DNA of 7,549 bases from an uncultured Clostridia bacterium. GTDB lineage: Bacteria > Bacillota > Clostridia > Oscillospirales > Ruminococcaceae. The stretch is taken from contig CAMNDR010000039.1 in assembly GCA_946535685.1 (NCBI GenBank), positions 1 to 7,549 on the forward strand, in the 5' to 3' direction. Numbering within the stretch: position 1 is the stretch's first letter; the number at the start of each line of letters is the position of its first letter. A program made the translations under genes and the position numbers. The notes beneath the pieces are model-generated. The model was given only the letters and a program-made list of their open reading frames with translations, had not been told where the DNA came from and made no database searches. Positions 1 to 5,127 of this stretch are shown piece after piece.

Positions 1-4
1 CCGT

Positions 5-10
5 CTCCTT
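5..10 (-). promoter_or_regulatory. Ribosome binding site for a gene beyond the left window edge
   Basis: On the minus strand the stop codon TAA of the 100-codon gene is followed directly by GGAGACGG, so AAGGAG overlaps that stop. A start codon would be expected within a few bases to the left of position 1. This implies that the small-gene operon continues outside the window. Confidence 0.6.
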
Positions 11-311
11 ATAATAAAATATATGCCAGCGCCAGCAGCAGCGCCGGATCCGCACCCTCTTTGTACAGCACCCACAAAAGCCCTGCCAGTCCGATCTTTT
101 CGGCATCCCAGTCCTGCAGGAAGCCCTGCAGCATTTCCGGGATCCGAAACTCTGCAGATTTGTGTTCTGGTGCTGCCGGCGGCGGTGCAGCTTCCTGGGG
201 ACTCTGCATCGCTGCAGGCGGCTGCAACGGCGCAGCCCTTCGCTGCATCTCTCTCGAACGCCGGATCGCATCCTGCCGCATGGCATCAAATCCCCGGTCA
301 AGCTCCGCCAT
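9..311 (-). CDS. Small protein of unknown function with hydrophobic C-terminus
   Basis: This gene encodes 100 residues; I do not recognise a named family. The first 25 or so residues are charged and Arg/Met-rich (MAELDRGFDAMRQDAIRRSR). Residues of about 26-50 are rich in Pro, Ala and Gln and probably disordered. The C-terminal third holds an amphipathic stretch (IPEMLQGFLQDW) and then two hydrophobic segments, GLAGLLWVLYKEG and ADPALLLALAYILL, the second ending exactly at the stop. No signal peptide is visible. The tail suggests membrane association or a protein-protein docking helix (inference). The start at 311 is well supported: AAGGAGG sits 7 bases upstream. It is the third gene of a minus-strand cluster, 18 bases after its upstream neighbour, and another gene appears to follow outside the window. 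Confidence 0.75.
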   Translation of the reverse strand: MAELDRGFDAMRQDAIRRSREMQRRAAPLQPPAAMQSPQEAAPPPAAPEHKSAEFRIPEMLQGFLQDWDAEKIGLAGLLWVLYKEGADPALLLALAYILL

Positions 312-329
312 TGTGCCGCCTCCTTCCGT

Positions 330-668
330 TCAGAGAATCTCCTGCAGCATTCCTGAACTCTGCATCATACGGAACACCGCCCACAGCCGCAGCAGGCGCA
401 GCGCCTTGTCTGTCTTTCGCTGGCGTTCCTCGCTCAGATGCGGCCGCAACGCCCGCAGCAGCGCTGCGTTTTTGTCATCCTGACTGTGCTGCAGCAGCTC
501 GCCGACCTTCATGAGCATTGCCGCATCCGGCATGCCTTCCGGAACCGCACTCTGCGCCGCAGATGCATCTCCGCCCTGCAGCATCTGTGCCAGCTCCGAA
601 AGCTGCTGCATGCTTTCCGGGTCTGAAAGGATGCTCTGGATCTTGTCCTGCATACCCTCGTCCATCAT
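330..668 (-). CDS. Small helical, methionine-rich protein of unknown function
   Basis: This gene encodes 112 residues and is not assigned to a named family. An N-terminal helix region (residues about 5-31, KIQSILSDPESMQQLSELAQ) carries a DPESM turn. A Gly/Ala/Ser-rich linker follows at about 32-45. The C-terminal part of about 65 residues is helical, with an LLRALRPHLSEERQRK segment followed by a hydrophobic, Met-containing end (RLWAVFRMMQSSGMLQEIL). About a dozen Met residues in 112 is unusually high. I have an impression of similar uncharacterised small proteins in other Clostridia, but cannot verify this. The start overlaps the stop of the upstream 86-codon gene by ATGA, which implies translational coupling. 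A second Met immediately follows the first, so the true start could be one codon later. It is cytoplasmic by appearance, with no signal peptide and no clear membrane span. Confidence 0.75.
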   Translation of the reverse strand: MMDEGMQDKIQSILSDPESMQQLSELAQMLQGGDASAAQSAVPEGMPDAAMLMKVGELLQHSQDDKNAALLRALRPHLSEERQRKTDKALRLLRLWAVFRMMQSSGMLQEIL

Positions 669-925
669 TTTCCGCCCGTCAGCTTCTTGTAGAGCGCCTG
701 TGCCTGCGGTGTGCTCATGAGCTTTTCCACCATCTGCGGATTCTGCAGCGCCTGCGAAAATTTCGCTGATTCCGCCTGGTTCATGCTTTTCATGGCAGCA
801 TCGAATTTTCCTGCTGCAAGCTCCTCACGCAATTGCTCTGCCGGCATGCCGAGCTTCTGGCTGACTGCCTGCAGCAGGCTGTCGAGTTTTTTCTGATCCA
901 TATTGGCAAACGGACTGCTGTTCAT
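665..925 (-). CDS. Small helical protein of unknown function, first gene of the cluster
   Basis: This gene encodes 86 residues of unknown function. The sequence reads as short helices separated by turns: DQKKLDSLLQAVSQKLGM, then PAEQLREELAAGKFDAAMKS, then AKFSQALQNPQMVEKLMS, and finally TPQAQALYKKLTGGK. The NPQMVEKLMSTPQ stretch resembles the Asn/Asp-Pro plus Met-rich helices of STI1/DP-type domains, and the neighbouring gene has a comparable LSDPESMQQLSELAQML stretch. This likeness is by eye only. The start at 925 is preceded by an imperfect Shine-Dalgarno, AAAGGGTGG, ending 6 bases upstream. It is the first gene after the divergent control region and overlaps the next gene by 4 bases, so the three small proteins are probably made together. 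Confidence 0.75.
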   Translation of the reverse strand: MNSSPFANMDQKKLDSLLQAVSQKLGMPAEQLREELAAGKFDAAMKSMNQAESAKFSQALQNPQMVEKLMSTPQAQALYKKLTGGK

Positions 926-946
926 CTGTAACCACCCTTTCTGCCT

Positions 947-992
947 GCGAAAAACAATAGTTTTTTCCTGAAAGCCTATTGTATTTTTCCGC
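947..992. repeat. Imperfect inverted repeat between divergent promoters, possible operator
   Basis: The left arm GCG-AAAAA-CAATAG (947-960) and the right arm CTATTG-TA-TTTTT-CCGC (976-992) are complementary apart from three extra bases in the right arm. The core CAATAG/CTATTG is a perfect 6-base match separated by 15 bases. The right arm covers the -35 of the rightward promoter and the -10 of the leftward one, where a regulator could affect both directions. It could instead be a chance pairing in AT-rich DNA. Confidence 0.4.
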
Positions 993-1006
993 AGATTATG
1001 CTATAA
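978..1006 (-). promoter_or_regulatory. Candidate leftward promoter for the small-gene cluster
   Basis: Read on the minus strand, TACAAT (978-983) matches the -10 consensus at five of six positions. A weak TTATAG (1001-1006) lies 17 bases upstream as a -35. The elements overlap those of the rightward promoter almost completely, so the two directions may compete for RNA polymerase. The -10 region also reads AATACAAT, close to a sporulation sigma-E -10 box, but I see no convincing matching -35, so that reading stays open. Confidence 0.35.
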
Positions 1007-1007
1007 T
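979..1007 (+). promoter_or_regulatory. Sigma-A-type promoter for the yfcE-yfhO-nudF operon
   Basis: A perfect TATAAT -10 (1002-1007) is preceded by TGC, an extended -10 element, and by TTGTAT (979-984) as the -35 at the ideal 17-base spacing. The expected transcription start is near 1014, giving a leader of about 57 bases before the yfcE start codon. The -35 matches only three of six consensus bases, but the extended -10 compensates. Confidence 0.75.
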
Positions 1008-1025
1008 AAAAAGTAAGCCCGATTT

Positions 1026-1048
1026 TGACCGGAACATCTATTCGGTCA
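1026..1048 (+). promoter_or_regulatory. Leader hairpin containing a LexA-box-like sequence
   Basis: TGACCG (1026-1031) can pair with CGGTCA (1043-1048), giving a 6-base stem in the yfcE leader. Inside lies GAACATCTATTC (1032-1043), which fits the Firmicute LexA operator pattern GAAC-N4-GTTC except for one base in the right half. It lies roughly 18-31 bases downstream of the predicted transcription start, where a bound repressor could block transcription. Hairpin and operator are alternative readings of the same bases and neither is proven. Confidence 0.3.
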
Positions 1049-1070
1049 TCCTGATAAAGGAGGAAGCCGC

Positions 1071-1565
1071 ATGAAGATCATCGTCCTTTCCGATTCCCAT
1101 CTTGATCTGCAGGCCGTGAAAAAGGTGATCGAGCTGCACGAGGATGCCGATTTGTTCATCCATCTTGGTGATGGTGAACGGGAGATGAACCTGCTGCTCC
1201 AGAGCCATCCGTGGCTTGGCGAAAAGCTGCTCTATCTCAAAGGCAACTGTGATGCCGGCACCCGTGTTCCGCAGACGCAGGAGCGCCTGATCTATACGCT
1301 GCCTTACGGCCACCGGATCTTTGCCGCACACGGCGATGCATTCCGGGTAAAGTTCACCACGGCGCCGATCATCATGGAAGCCATGCGAAGCGGCTGCGAT
1401 ATCGTCCTGTTCGGCCATACCCATATCCCTGTGACCCGCTATGAGGACGGGATGTATATCCTCAATCCCGGCAGCATCGGACTTCCGGTCGAAGGCAATC
1501 CGCCGACCTACATGCTGCTGAGCGTATCCGAAAAGGGCGTACTGCCCAACGTGGTCAGTCTCTGA
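1071..1565 (+). CDS. yfcE: YfcE/MJ0936-type metallophosphoesterase
   Basis: This gene encodes a 164-residue cytoplasmic phosphodiesterase of the calcineurin-like fold, a usual length for the YfcE/MJ0936/YsnB group. All metal-binding motifs are present in order: DSH (residues 8-10), GD (33-34), GNCD (58-61), HGD (87-89) and GHTH (115-118). The NPGS element (132-135) is typical of this subgroup. Together they should bind a dinuclear Mn or Ni-type metal centre. Members hydrolyse model phosphodiesters in vitro; the physiological substrate is poorly defined. The start at 1071 has a strong AAAGGAGG (1056-1063) with 7-base spacing. It is the first gene after the extended -10 promoter. yfhO follows after 73 bases with no clear terminator, so co-transcription is likely. 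In Bacillus the homologue sits beside a nucleotide-housecleaning pyrophosphatase gene; here a Nudix gene lies two genes on. The symbol indicates family membership only. Confidence 0.93.
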   Translation: MKIIVLSDSHLDLQAVKKVIELHEDADLFIHLGDGEREMNLLLQSHPWLGEKLLYLKGNCDAGTRVPQTQERLIYTLPYGHRIFAAHGDAFRVKFTTAPIIMEAMRSGCDIVLFGHTHIPVTRYEDGMYILNPGSIGLPVEGNPPTYMLLSVSEKGVLPNVVSL

Positions 1566-1597
1566 CCTCCGGCCTCCGGGCTACAGTCTTATTCTAT

Positions 1598-1622
1598 GCG
1601 GCAGCGCCGGAAAAGTTGCCGC
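1598..1622 (+). repeat. Hairpin just upstream of the yfhO ribosome binding site
   Basis: GCGGCA (1598-1603) pairs with TGCCGC (1617-1622) around a 13-base interior, only two bases before the AGAGGAG ribosome binding site at 1625-1631. No T-run follows, so it is not an intrinsic terminator. It could protect the transcript end after processing or tune yfhO translation. Upstream in the same gap is a tandem 7-mer, CCTCCGG twice (1566-1579), directly after the yfcE stop. I see no convincing promoter in this 73-base gap. Confidence 0.4.
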
Positions 1623-1638
1623 CAAGAGGAGTTTTGTT

Positions 1639-4137
1639 ATGAGTAAAGTGTCCGCTCTGCCGAATCTGTCCAAAAACGGCGAAAAATACGGCCTTGTCTT
1701 TGGTCTGTGCTTTGCTGTCATCATGGTGGTGCTGATCCCCCTGATGATCATGGACAAGGGTCTGTTTATCTATTTCGGCGATTTCGTTTCTCAGCAGCTT
1801 ATGTTCTATTACCACTCCAACGAGGTCGTACATAACGGCGGCCTGCTTGGATGGGACTGGGGTACTGACCTCGGCAGCAGCTTCATCGGCTCCTATGCCT
1901 TTTATCTGGTCGGCAGCCCGTTCTTCTGGCTGAGCTGCATTCTCCCGAAAAAGGCCGTTCTGTATGCCATCCCGTGGCTGCTCGCCCTGAAGCATGCGGT
2001 CGCCGGCGTGACATCCTACGCCTTTATCCGCCGCTTTGTGCAAAACAAGAACGCCGCTGTGATAGGCGCATTGCTCTACTCCTTCTCCGGCTTCCAGATC
2101 TACAACATCTTCTTCAATCATTTCCAGGATGTGACCGCCTTCTTCCCGCTGATGCTCATTGCGATGGAGGAATGCGTCAACAACAACCGCCGCGGCTGGT
2201 TTGCGGCATCTGTCGCACTCATGGGCATCATCAACTACTTCTTCTTCACCGGCCAGGTCGTGTTCCTGGTGCTCTATTTCTTTGTCCGTGTCAACTGCCG
2301 TGACTTCCGTGTGGATATGAAAAAGCTCGCAGCACTTGCAATGGAAGCCGTGATCGGCGTTGCCATCGCCGCAGTGATCCTGGCACCCGCAGCCATGGCG
2401 ATCCTCGCCAACAGCCGTGTCAACCAGATGCTGTTCGGCAAGGACATGGTGCTCTACGGCGACAAGACCCGCATCGTCCGCATCATCCAGAGCTTCTTTG
2501 TGATTCCGGATGCGCCCTCCCGTCCGAACCTCTTCGACAGCGAGTGGGGCAAGTGGTCGTCCATCGGCGGCTATCTCCCGCTGTTCTCGATGGCCGGTGT
2601 CATCACCTTCATGAAGCACAAGAAGAATCACTGGGCAACACTGCTCATCTGGATCTGCATTCTCTGCGCCATGATCCCGTTCCTGAACAGTGCCTTCTAT
2701 ATGTTCAACGGTTCCTATTACGCAAGATGGTTCTACATGCCCATCCTCATCATGGCATTGATGACCTCCCAGGCACTCGACGACAAGAATATGAAGTGGC
2801 GCACAGGCGTGTTTGTGTCCGTCTATGCACTGGCGATCCTGCTTGTTATCTCCTTCCTCCCGACGAAGAACAACGGCAAGACCGAATACTTCAAGTTTGC
2901 CTCTAATTTCCCGTATTTCCTGATCGGCATGGGCGTAACGCTTCTGTGCTGGCTGGGGCTGTACTATCTCTACCAGCGCCGCAAGGCCGGCAAGCCGATC
3001 CTGCAGCGTGCCGTCTGGCTGACGACTGCTGCGAGCGTTGCCTGCACCATGACAATGGTCTACTTCGGCAAATACGTCGGCAGAGACGGCAAGGAATATT
3101 TCGAGAAGGGGCTTGACGGCATCGGCACCATCGGCATCAGCTATGAAAATGACGATGACGACTACTTCCGTCTCGATATTTCCAAAAACCGGGATAACTA
3201 CCCGATGTTCTGGAGCTTGTCCTGCATGCGCTGCTTCCAGAGTGTCGTAGATCCTGCGATCATGGACTTTTACTCCAGCATCGGCATCACCCGTGACGTT
3301 GCCTCCCGCCCTGAAACAACAAGCTATACACTGCGCGGCCTTTTCTCTGTTAAGTATTATTTCGATGAGATCAAGGAAGGCATGAAGGAGCTCGACCTTC
3401 CCGGCTTTGTCTATGACCATGACGAGGTCGGCTATAAGGTCTACCGGAATGAGTACTTCCTCCCGATGGGCTTCACATACGATTATTATGCGCTGGACGA
3501 AGACATCACAGAGGAAAAGAACGAGGTCAAGGAGCGCATGCTCATCAAGGCGCTCGTCCTCAATGAGGAGCAGGCCGAGAAGTACAGTGACATTCTGACC
3601 GATTGTGCAGGCGACTATCCCGACACCAAGGACGAATATCTTGAGGAATGCGAGAAGCATCAGGCTGAGGCCTGCGAGGGCTTTGAGTACGACAGCCGGC
3701 ATTTTGCCACAAAGATCACTCTCGAGGAACCGAAGCTGGTATTTTTCAGCGTTCCGTATGAGAGCGGCTGGACAGCGACAGTCAACGGCCAGCCGGTGGA
3801 TATCGAAAGGGTGTCCTATGGCTTCATGGCGATCCGCTGCGAAGCAGGAGAGAACGCGATCCGGTTCGATTATGAGGTACCGGGTCTGCGCATGGGCTTC
3901 TTTATTACGCTCGGCGGCATTGCGCTGCTGGTGCTTTATCTCCTGTTCTCGAAGCCGCTGTTCTCTAAAAAATACGGCACCCAGACCCACAGCTACGGCT
4001 ATGAGCCTGTCTCTGGTGTCCGTGCCGCAAAGGCCTATACAAGCTATCTGAGCAGCACTTTCCAGCCCAAGGCAGAGACATCGGAAGTGCCTGCAGAGGA
4101 TCCCGGAAAGGAGGAAACAGATGCAGCATCTGAGTGA
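1639..4137 (+). CDS. yfhO: YfhO-family polytopic membrane protein (GT-C-like)
   Basis: This gene encodes an 832-residue integral membrane protein of the YfhO family. A short cytoplasmic N-terminus leads into TM1 (about 18-38). The first outside loop has the family-like FGD (46-48, a candidate GT-C acidic residue), GWDWGTDLGSS (71-81) and NHFQDV (160-165), followed by many further hydrophobic spans to about residue 490. A large soluble, probably extracellular region follows (about 490-745). Its end, LVFFSVPYESGWTATVNG and on to the Gly-Leu before the last span, is the beta-rich module typical of these proteins. The last membrane span is at about 750-771 and a charged tail of about 60 residues follows. 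Bacillus YfhO (similar length) is implicated in N-acetylglucosamine decoration of lipoteichoic acid with CsbB and GtcA, so surface-polymer glycosylation is a fair inference. The acceptor here is unknown, and no CsbB-like glycosyltransferase or GtcA-like flippase gene is in view. The start has GAGGAG 7 bases upstream. Confidence 0.9.
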   Translation: MSKVSALPNLSKNGEKYGLVFGLCFAVIMVVLIPLMIMDKGLFIYFGDFVSQQLMFYYHSNEVVHNGGLLGWDWGTDLGSSFIGSYAFYLVGSPFFWLSCILPKKAVLYAIPWLLALKHAVAGVTSYAFIRRFVQNKNAAVIGALLYSFSGFQIYNIFFNHFQDVTAFFPLMLIAMEECVNNNRRGWFAASVALMGIINYFFFTGQVVFLVLYFFVRVNCRDFRVDMKKLAALAMEAVIGVAIAAVILAPAAMAILANSRVNQMLFGKDMVLYGDKTRIVRIIQSFFVIPDAPSRPNLFDSEWGKWSSIGGYLPLFSMAGVITFMKHKKNHWATLLIWICILCAMIPFLNSAFYMFNGSYYARWFYMPILIMALMTSQALDDKNMKWRTGVFVSVYALAILLVISFLPTKNNGKTEYFKFASNFPYFLIGMGVTLLCWLGLYYLYQRRKAGKPILQRAVWLTTAASVACTMTMVYFGKYVGRDGKEYFEKGLDGIGTIGISYENDDDDYFRLDISKNRDNYPMFWSLSCMRCFQSVVDPAIMDFYSSIGITRDVASRPETTSYTLRGLFSVKYYFDEIKEGMKELDLPGFVYDHDEVGYKVYRNEYFLPMGFTYDYYALDEDITEEKNEVKERMLIKALVLNEEQAEKYSDILTDCAGDYPDTKDEYLEECEKHQAEACEGFEYDSRHFATKITLEEPKLVFFSVPYESGWTATVNGQPVDIERVSYGFMAIRCEAGENAIRFDYEVPGLRMGFFITLGGIALLVLYLLFSKPLFSKKYGTQTHSYGYEPVSGVRAAKAYTSYLSSTFQPKAETSEVPAEDPGKEETDAASE

Positions 4138-4666
4138 AAAACAGCTTGACAGCAAGCTCGTTTTTGACGGCCGGATCCTCCGTGTAGAGCTCGACACTGT
4201 CGAGCTGGAGGACGGCACCCAGGCTACCCGGGAGCTTGTAAGGCATCCCGGCGGCGTGGGCATCCTTGCCGTCACGGAGCAGGAGGAGATCCTGCTGGTC
4301 CGGCAGCTCCGCTATCCGTACCAGGAGGTGACCGCTGAGATCCCCGCCGGCAAGCTCGAATACGGCGAGGATCCCGAGACATGCGGCCGCCGTGAGCTGC
4401 TCGAGGAATGCGGCTGCACACCGGACAGCTTCACCTATCTTGGCAAGGTCTATCCCACGCCAGCCTACACCAACGAGGTGATCCGTATGTTCCTTGCAAA
4501 GGGTCTGCACTTTTCGGAGCAGTCCCTTGATGCAGACGAATTTCTCGATGTCGAGCGTGTGCCGTTTGAGGAAGCACTGCGCCGTGTCATGAACGATGAG
4601 ATCCCGGACTCCAAGTCCCAGATCGCCATTCTCCGCTATGCTGCCCTGCGCAGCAAGCAGCCGTGA
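4121..4666 (+). CDS. nudF: Nudix hydrolase, ADP-ribose pyrophosphatase type
   Basis: This gene encodes a 181-residue cytoplasmic enzyme expected to split ADP-ribose (and perhaps other nucleotide sugars) into AMP and ribose 5-phosphate. The Nudix box is complete at residues 77-99: G77, E83, R91-E92, E95-E96, G98, with Cys99 at the final hydrophobic position. It is preceded by the EIPAGK element (73-78) and by LVRQLRYP (59-66), both typical of the ADP-ribose pyrophosphatase subgroup. PTPAYTNEV, in the metal/substrate loop after the box, also fits. Length is slightly below the usual 185-210. The start at 4121 lies inside yfhO (17-base overlap, different frame), with AAAGGAGG (4107-4114) 6 bases upstream within the yfhO coding sequence; translation is probably coupled. 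It is the last gene of the operon, converging on spoVG across the hairpin at 4677-4700. Substrate preference cannot be read from sequence. Confidence 0.9.
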   Translation: MQHLSEKQLDSKLVFDGRILRVELDTVELEDGTQATRELVRHPGGVGILAVTEQEEILLVRQLRYPYQEVTAEIPAGKLEYGEDPETCGRRELLEECGCTPDSFTYLGKVYPTPAYTNEVIRMFLAKGLHFSEQSLDADEFLDVERVPFEEALRRVMNDEIPDSKSQIAILRYAALRSKQP

Positions 4667-4670
4667 GGAC

Positions 4671-4700
4671 AAAAAAAGAGGAACGGTTTCCCGTTCCTTT
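4671..4700 (-). terminator. Intrinsic terminator of spoVG, possibly two-way
   Basis: GGAACGG (4680-4686) pairs perfectly with CCGTTCC (4691-4697) around a TTTC loop. The stem extends by up to three weaker pairs (AGA against TTT). Read on the minus strand the stem is followed by TCTTTTTTT, a classic strong terminator 16-19 bases after the spoVG stop. Read on the plus strand it starts a few bases after the nudF stop but is followed by only TTTCT, so forward termination would be weaker. Confidence 0.85.
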
Positions 4701-4715
4701 CTGAAAACAAAACAA

Positions 4716-5021
4716 TCAGGCTTCCGCAGCCTGAGCAGCAGCCTCCTGTGCCTCTACTTCAATGAGTGCCAGGTGTTTCTGATAAGCATCCAGGATGCTC
4801 TCCTCAATCATCTTCCGGGCTTCCGGAAGGATCGGATGAACGATATCACGGAACACGCCGTTTTCATCCTTGCGGCTTGGCATTGCGATAAACAGCCGCT
4901 CATCTCCCTGCACGATCTTGATATCGTGAACTGCGAGCATGTGGTCAATGGTGATGGAAACGACCGCCCGAAGCCGTCCCTCTGTGATGATTTTTCGGAT
5001 CTTGATGTCTGTGATTTCCAT
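4716..5021 (-). CDS. spoVG: SpoVG, septation/sporulation regulator
   Basis: This gene encodes 101 residues matching the SpoVG family along its whole length. The match includes the N-terminal MEITDIKIRKI strand, the core SITIDHMLAVHDIKI, the signature LFIAMPSRKDENGVFRDI (residues about 43-60) and HPILPEARKMIEESIL. The C-terminal end is Ala/Glu-rich (QEAAAQAAEA) and probably disordered. SpoVG is a small nucleic-acid-binding protein that affects septum formation and sporulation in Bacillus and virulence, capsule or wall traits in Staphylococcus and Listeria. Here it stands alone on the minus strand, ended by its own terminator and divergent from murC. The start at 5021 is preceded by a perfect AAGGAGG (5033-5039), 11 bases away, rather long spacing. 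Upstream is a sigma-A-like promoter; I found no convincing sigma-H promoter of the Bacillus kind. Confidence 0.95.
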   Translation of the reverse strand: MEITDIKIRKIITEGRLRAVVSITIDHMLAVHDIKIVQGDERLFIAMPSRKDENGVFRDIVHPILPEARKMIEESILDAYQKHLALIEVEAQEAAAQAAEA

Positions 5022-5078
5022 TAACTGTTCAACCTCCTTGTGCTTTCAGGAAAAGCGTCCATAAAGCCGTATATCTTT

Positions 5079-5107
5079 AGTATAAACGATATAAATGTAG
5101 ATTACAA
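5079..5107 (-). promoter_or_regulatory. Promoter of spoVG
   Basis: Read on the minus strand, TTGTAA (5102-5107; four of six consensus bases) and TATACT (5079-5084; five of six) are separated by exactly 17 bases. Transcription would start near 5072, giving a leader of about 50 bases. The region is AT-rich in an otherwise GC-richer window, as expected for a promoter. Confidence 0.7.
5081..5095 (+). promoter_or_regulatory. Candidate -10 elements for murC
   Basis: Two TATAAA hexamers on the plus strand (5081-5086 and 5090-5095) are plausible -10 boxes, the second placing the start of transcription about 26 bases before the murC ATG. No good -35 is visible at 16-18 bases for either. Both lie within the spoVG promoter, so the two directions probably share or compete for this DNA. 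Some murC transcription could come from elsewhere. Confidence 0.35.
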
Positions 5108-5116
5108 GAAGAAATT

Positions 5117-5121
5117 AGGTG
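5117..5121 (+). promoter_or_regulatory. Ribosome binding site that decides the murC start
   Basis: AGGTG is complementary to the CACCT of the 16S rRNA tail and lies 6 bases before ATG at 5128. The frame also opens at a GTG at 5119, but that GTG is part of this AGGTG, and the only candidate further upstream (AAGAAG) is weak. ATG at 5128 is therefore preferred. Confidence 0.65.
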
Positions 5122-5127
5122 TATTTT

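Noticed and set aside
23..514. 163-codon plus-strand frame opposite the small-gene cluster
   Set aside because: It is Ala/Pro/Cys-rich and overlaps three minus-strand genes that have proper ribosome binding sites and ordered spacing.
1566..1579. Tandem CCTCCGG repeat after yfcE as a terminator
   Set aside because: It can form only a CCGG/CCGG stem with a 3-base loop and no T-run follows closely.
1594..4275. 893-codon open frame on the minus strand
   Set aside because: It is in exact codon register with yfhO, has no ribosome binding site logic or recognisable domain, and is explained by the lack of TTA, CTA and TCA codons in the sense gene.
3965..4672. 235-codon minus-strand frame over nudF
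   Set aside because: The plus strand carries a complete Nudix gene with intact motif and ribosome binding site; the antisense product resembles no protein family.
4680..4697. GGAACGG...CCGTTCC palindrome as a LexA box
   Set aside because: The GAAC and GTTC halves are separated by 8 bases instead of 4, and a T-run follows on the minus strand, so this is the spoVG terminator.
5119..5127. GTG start giving murC three extra residues
   Set aside because: The GTG is part of the AGGTG ribosome binding site for ATG at 5128 and has no good site of its own.
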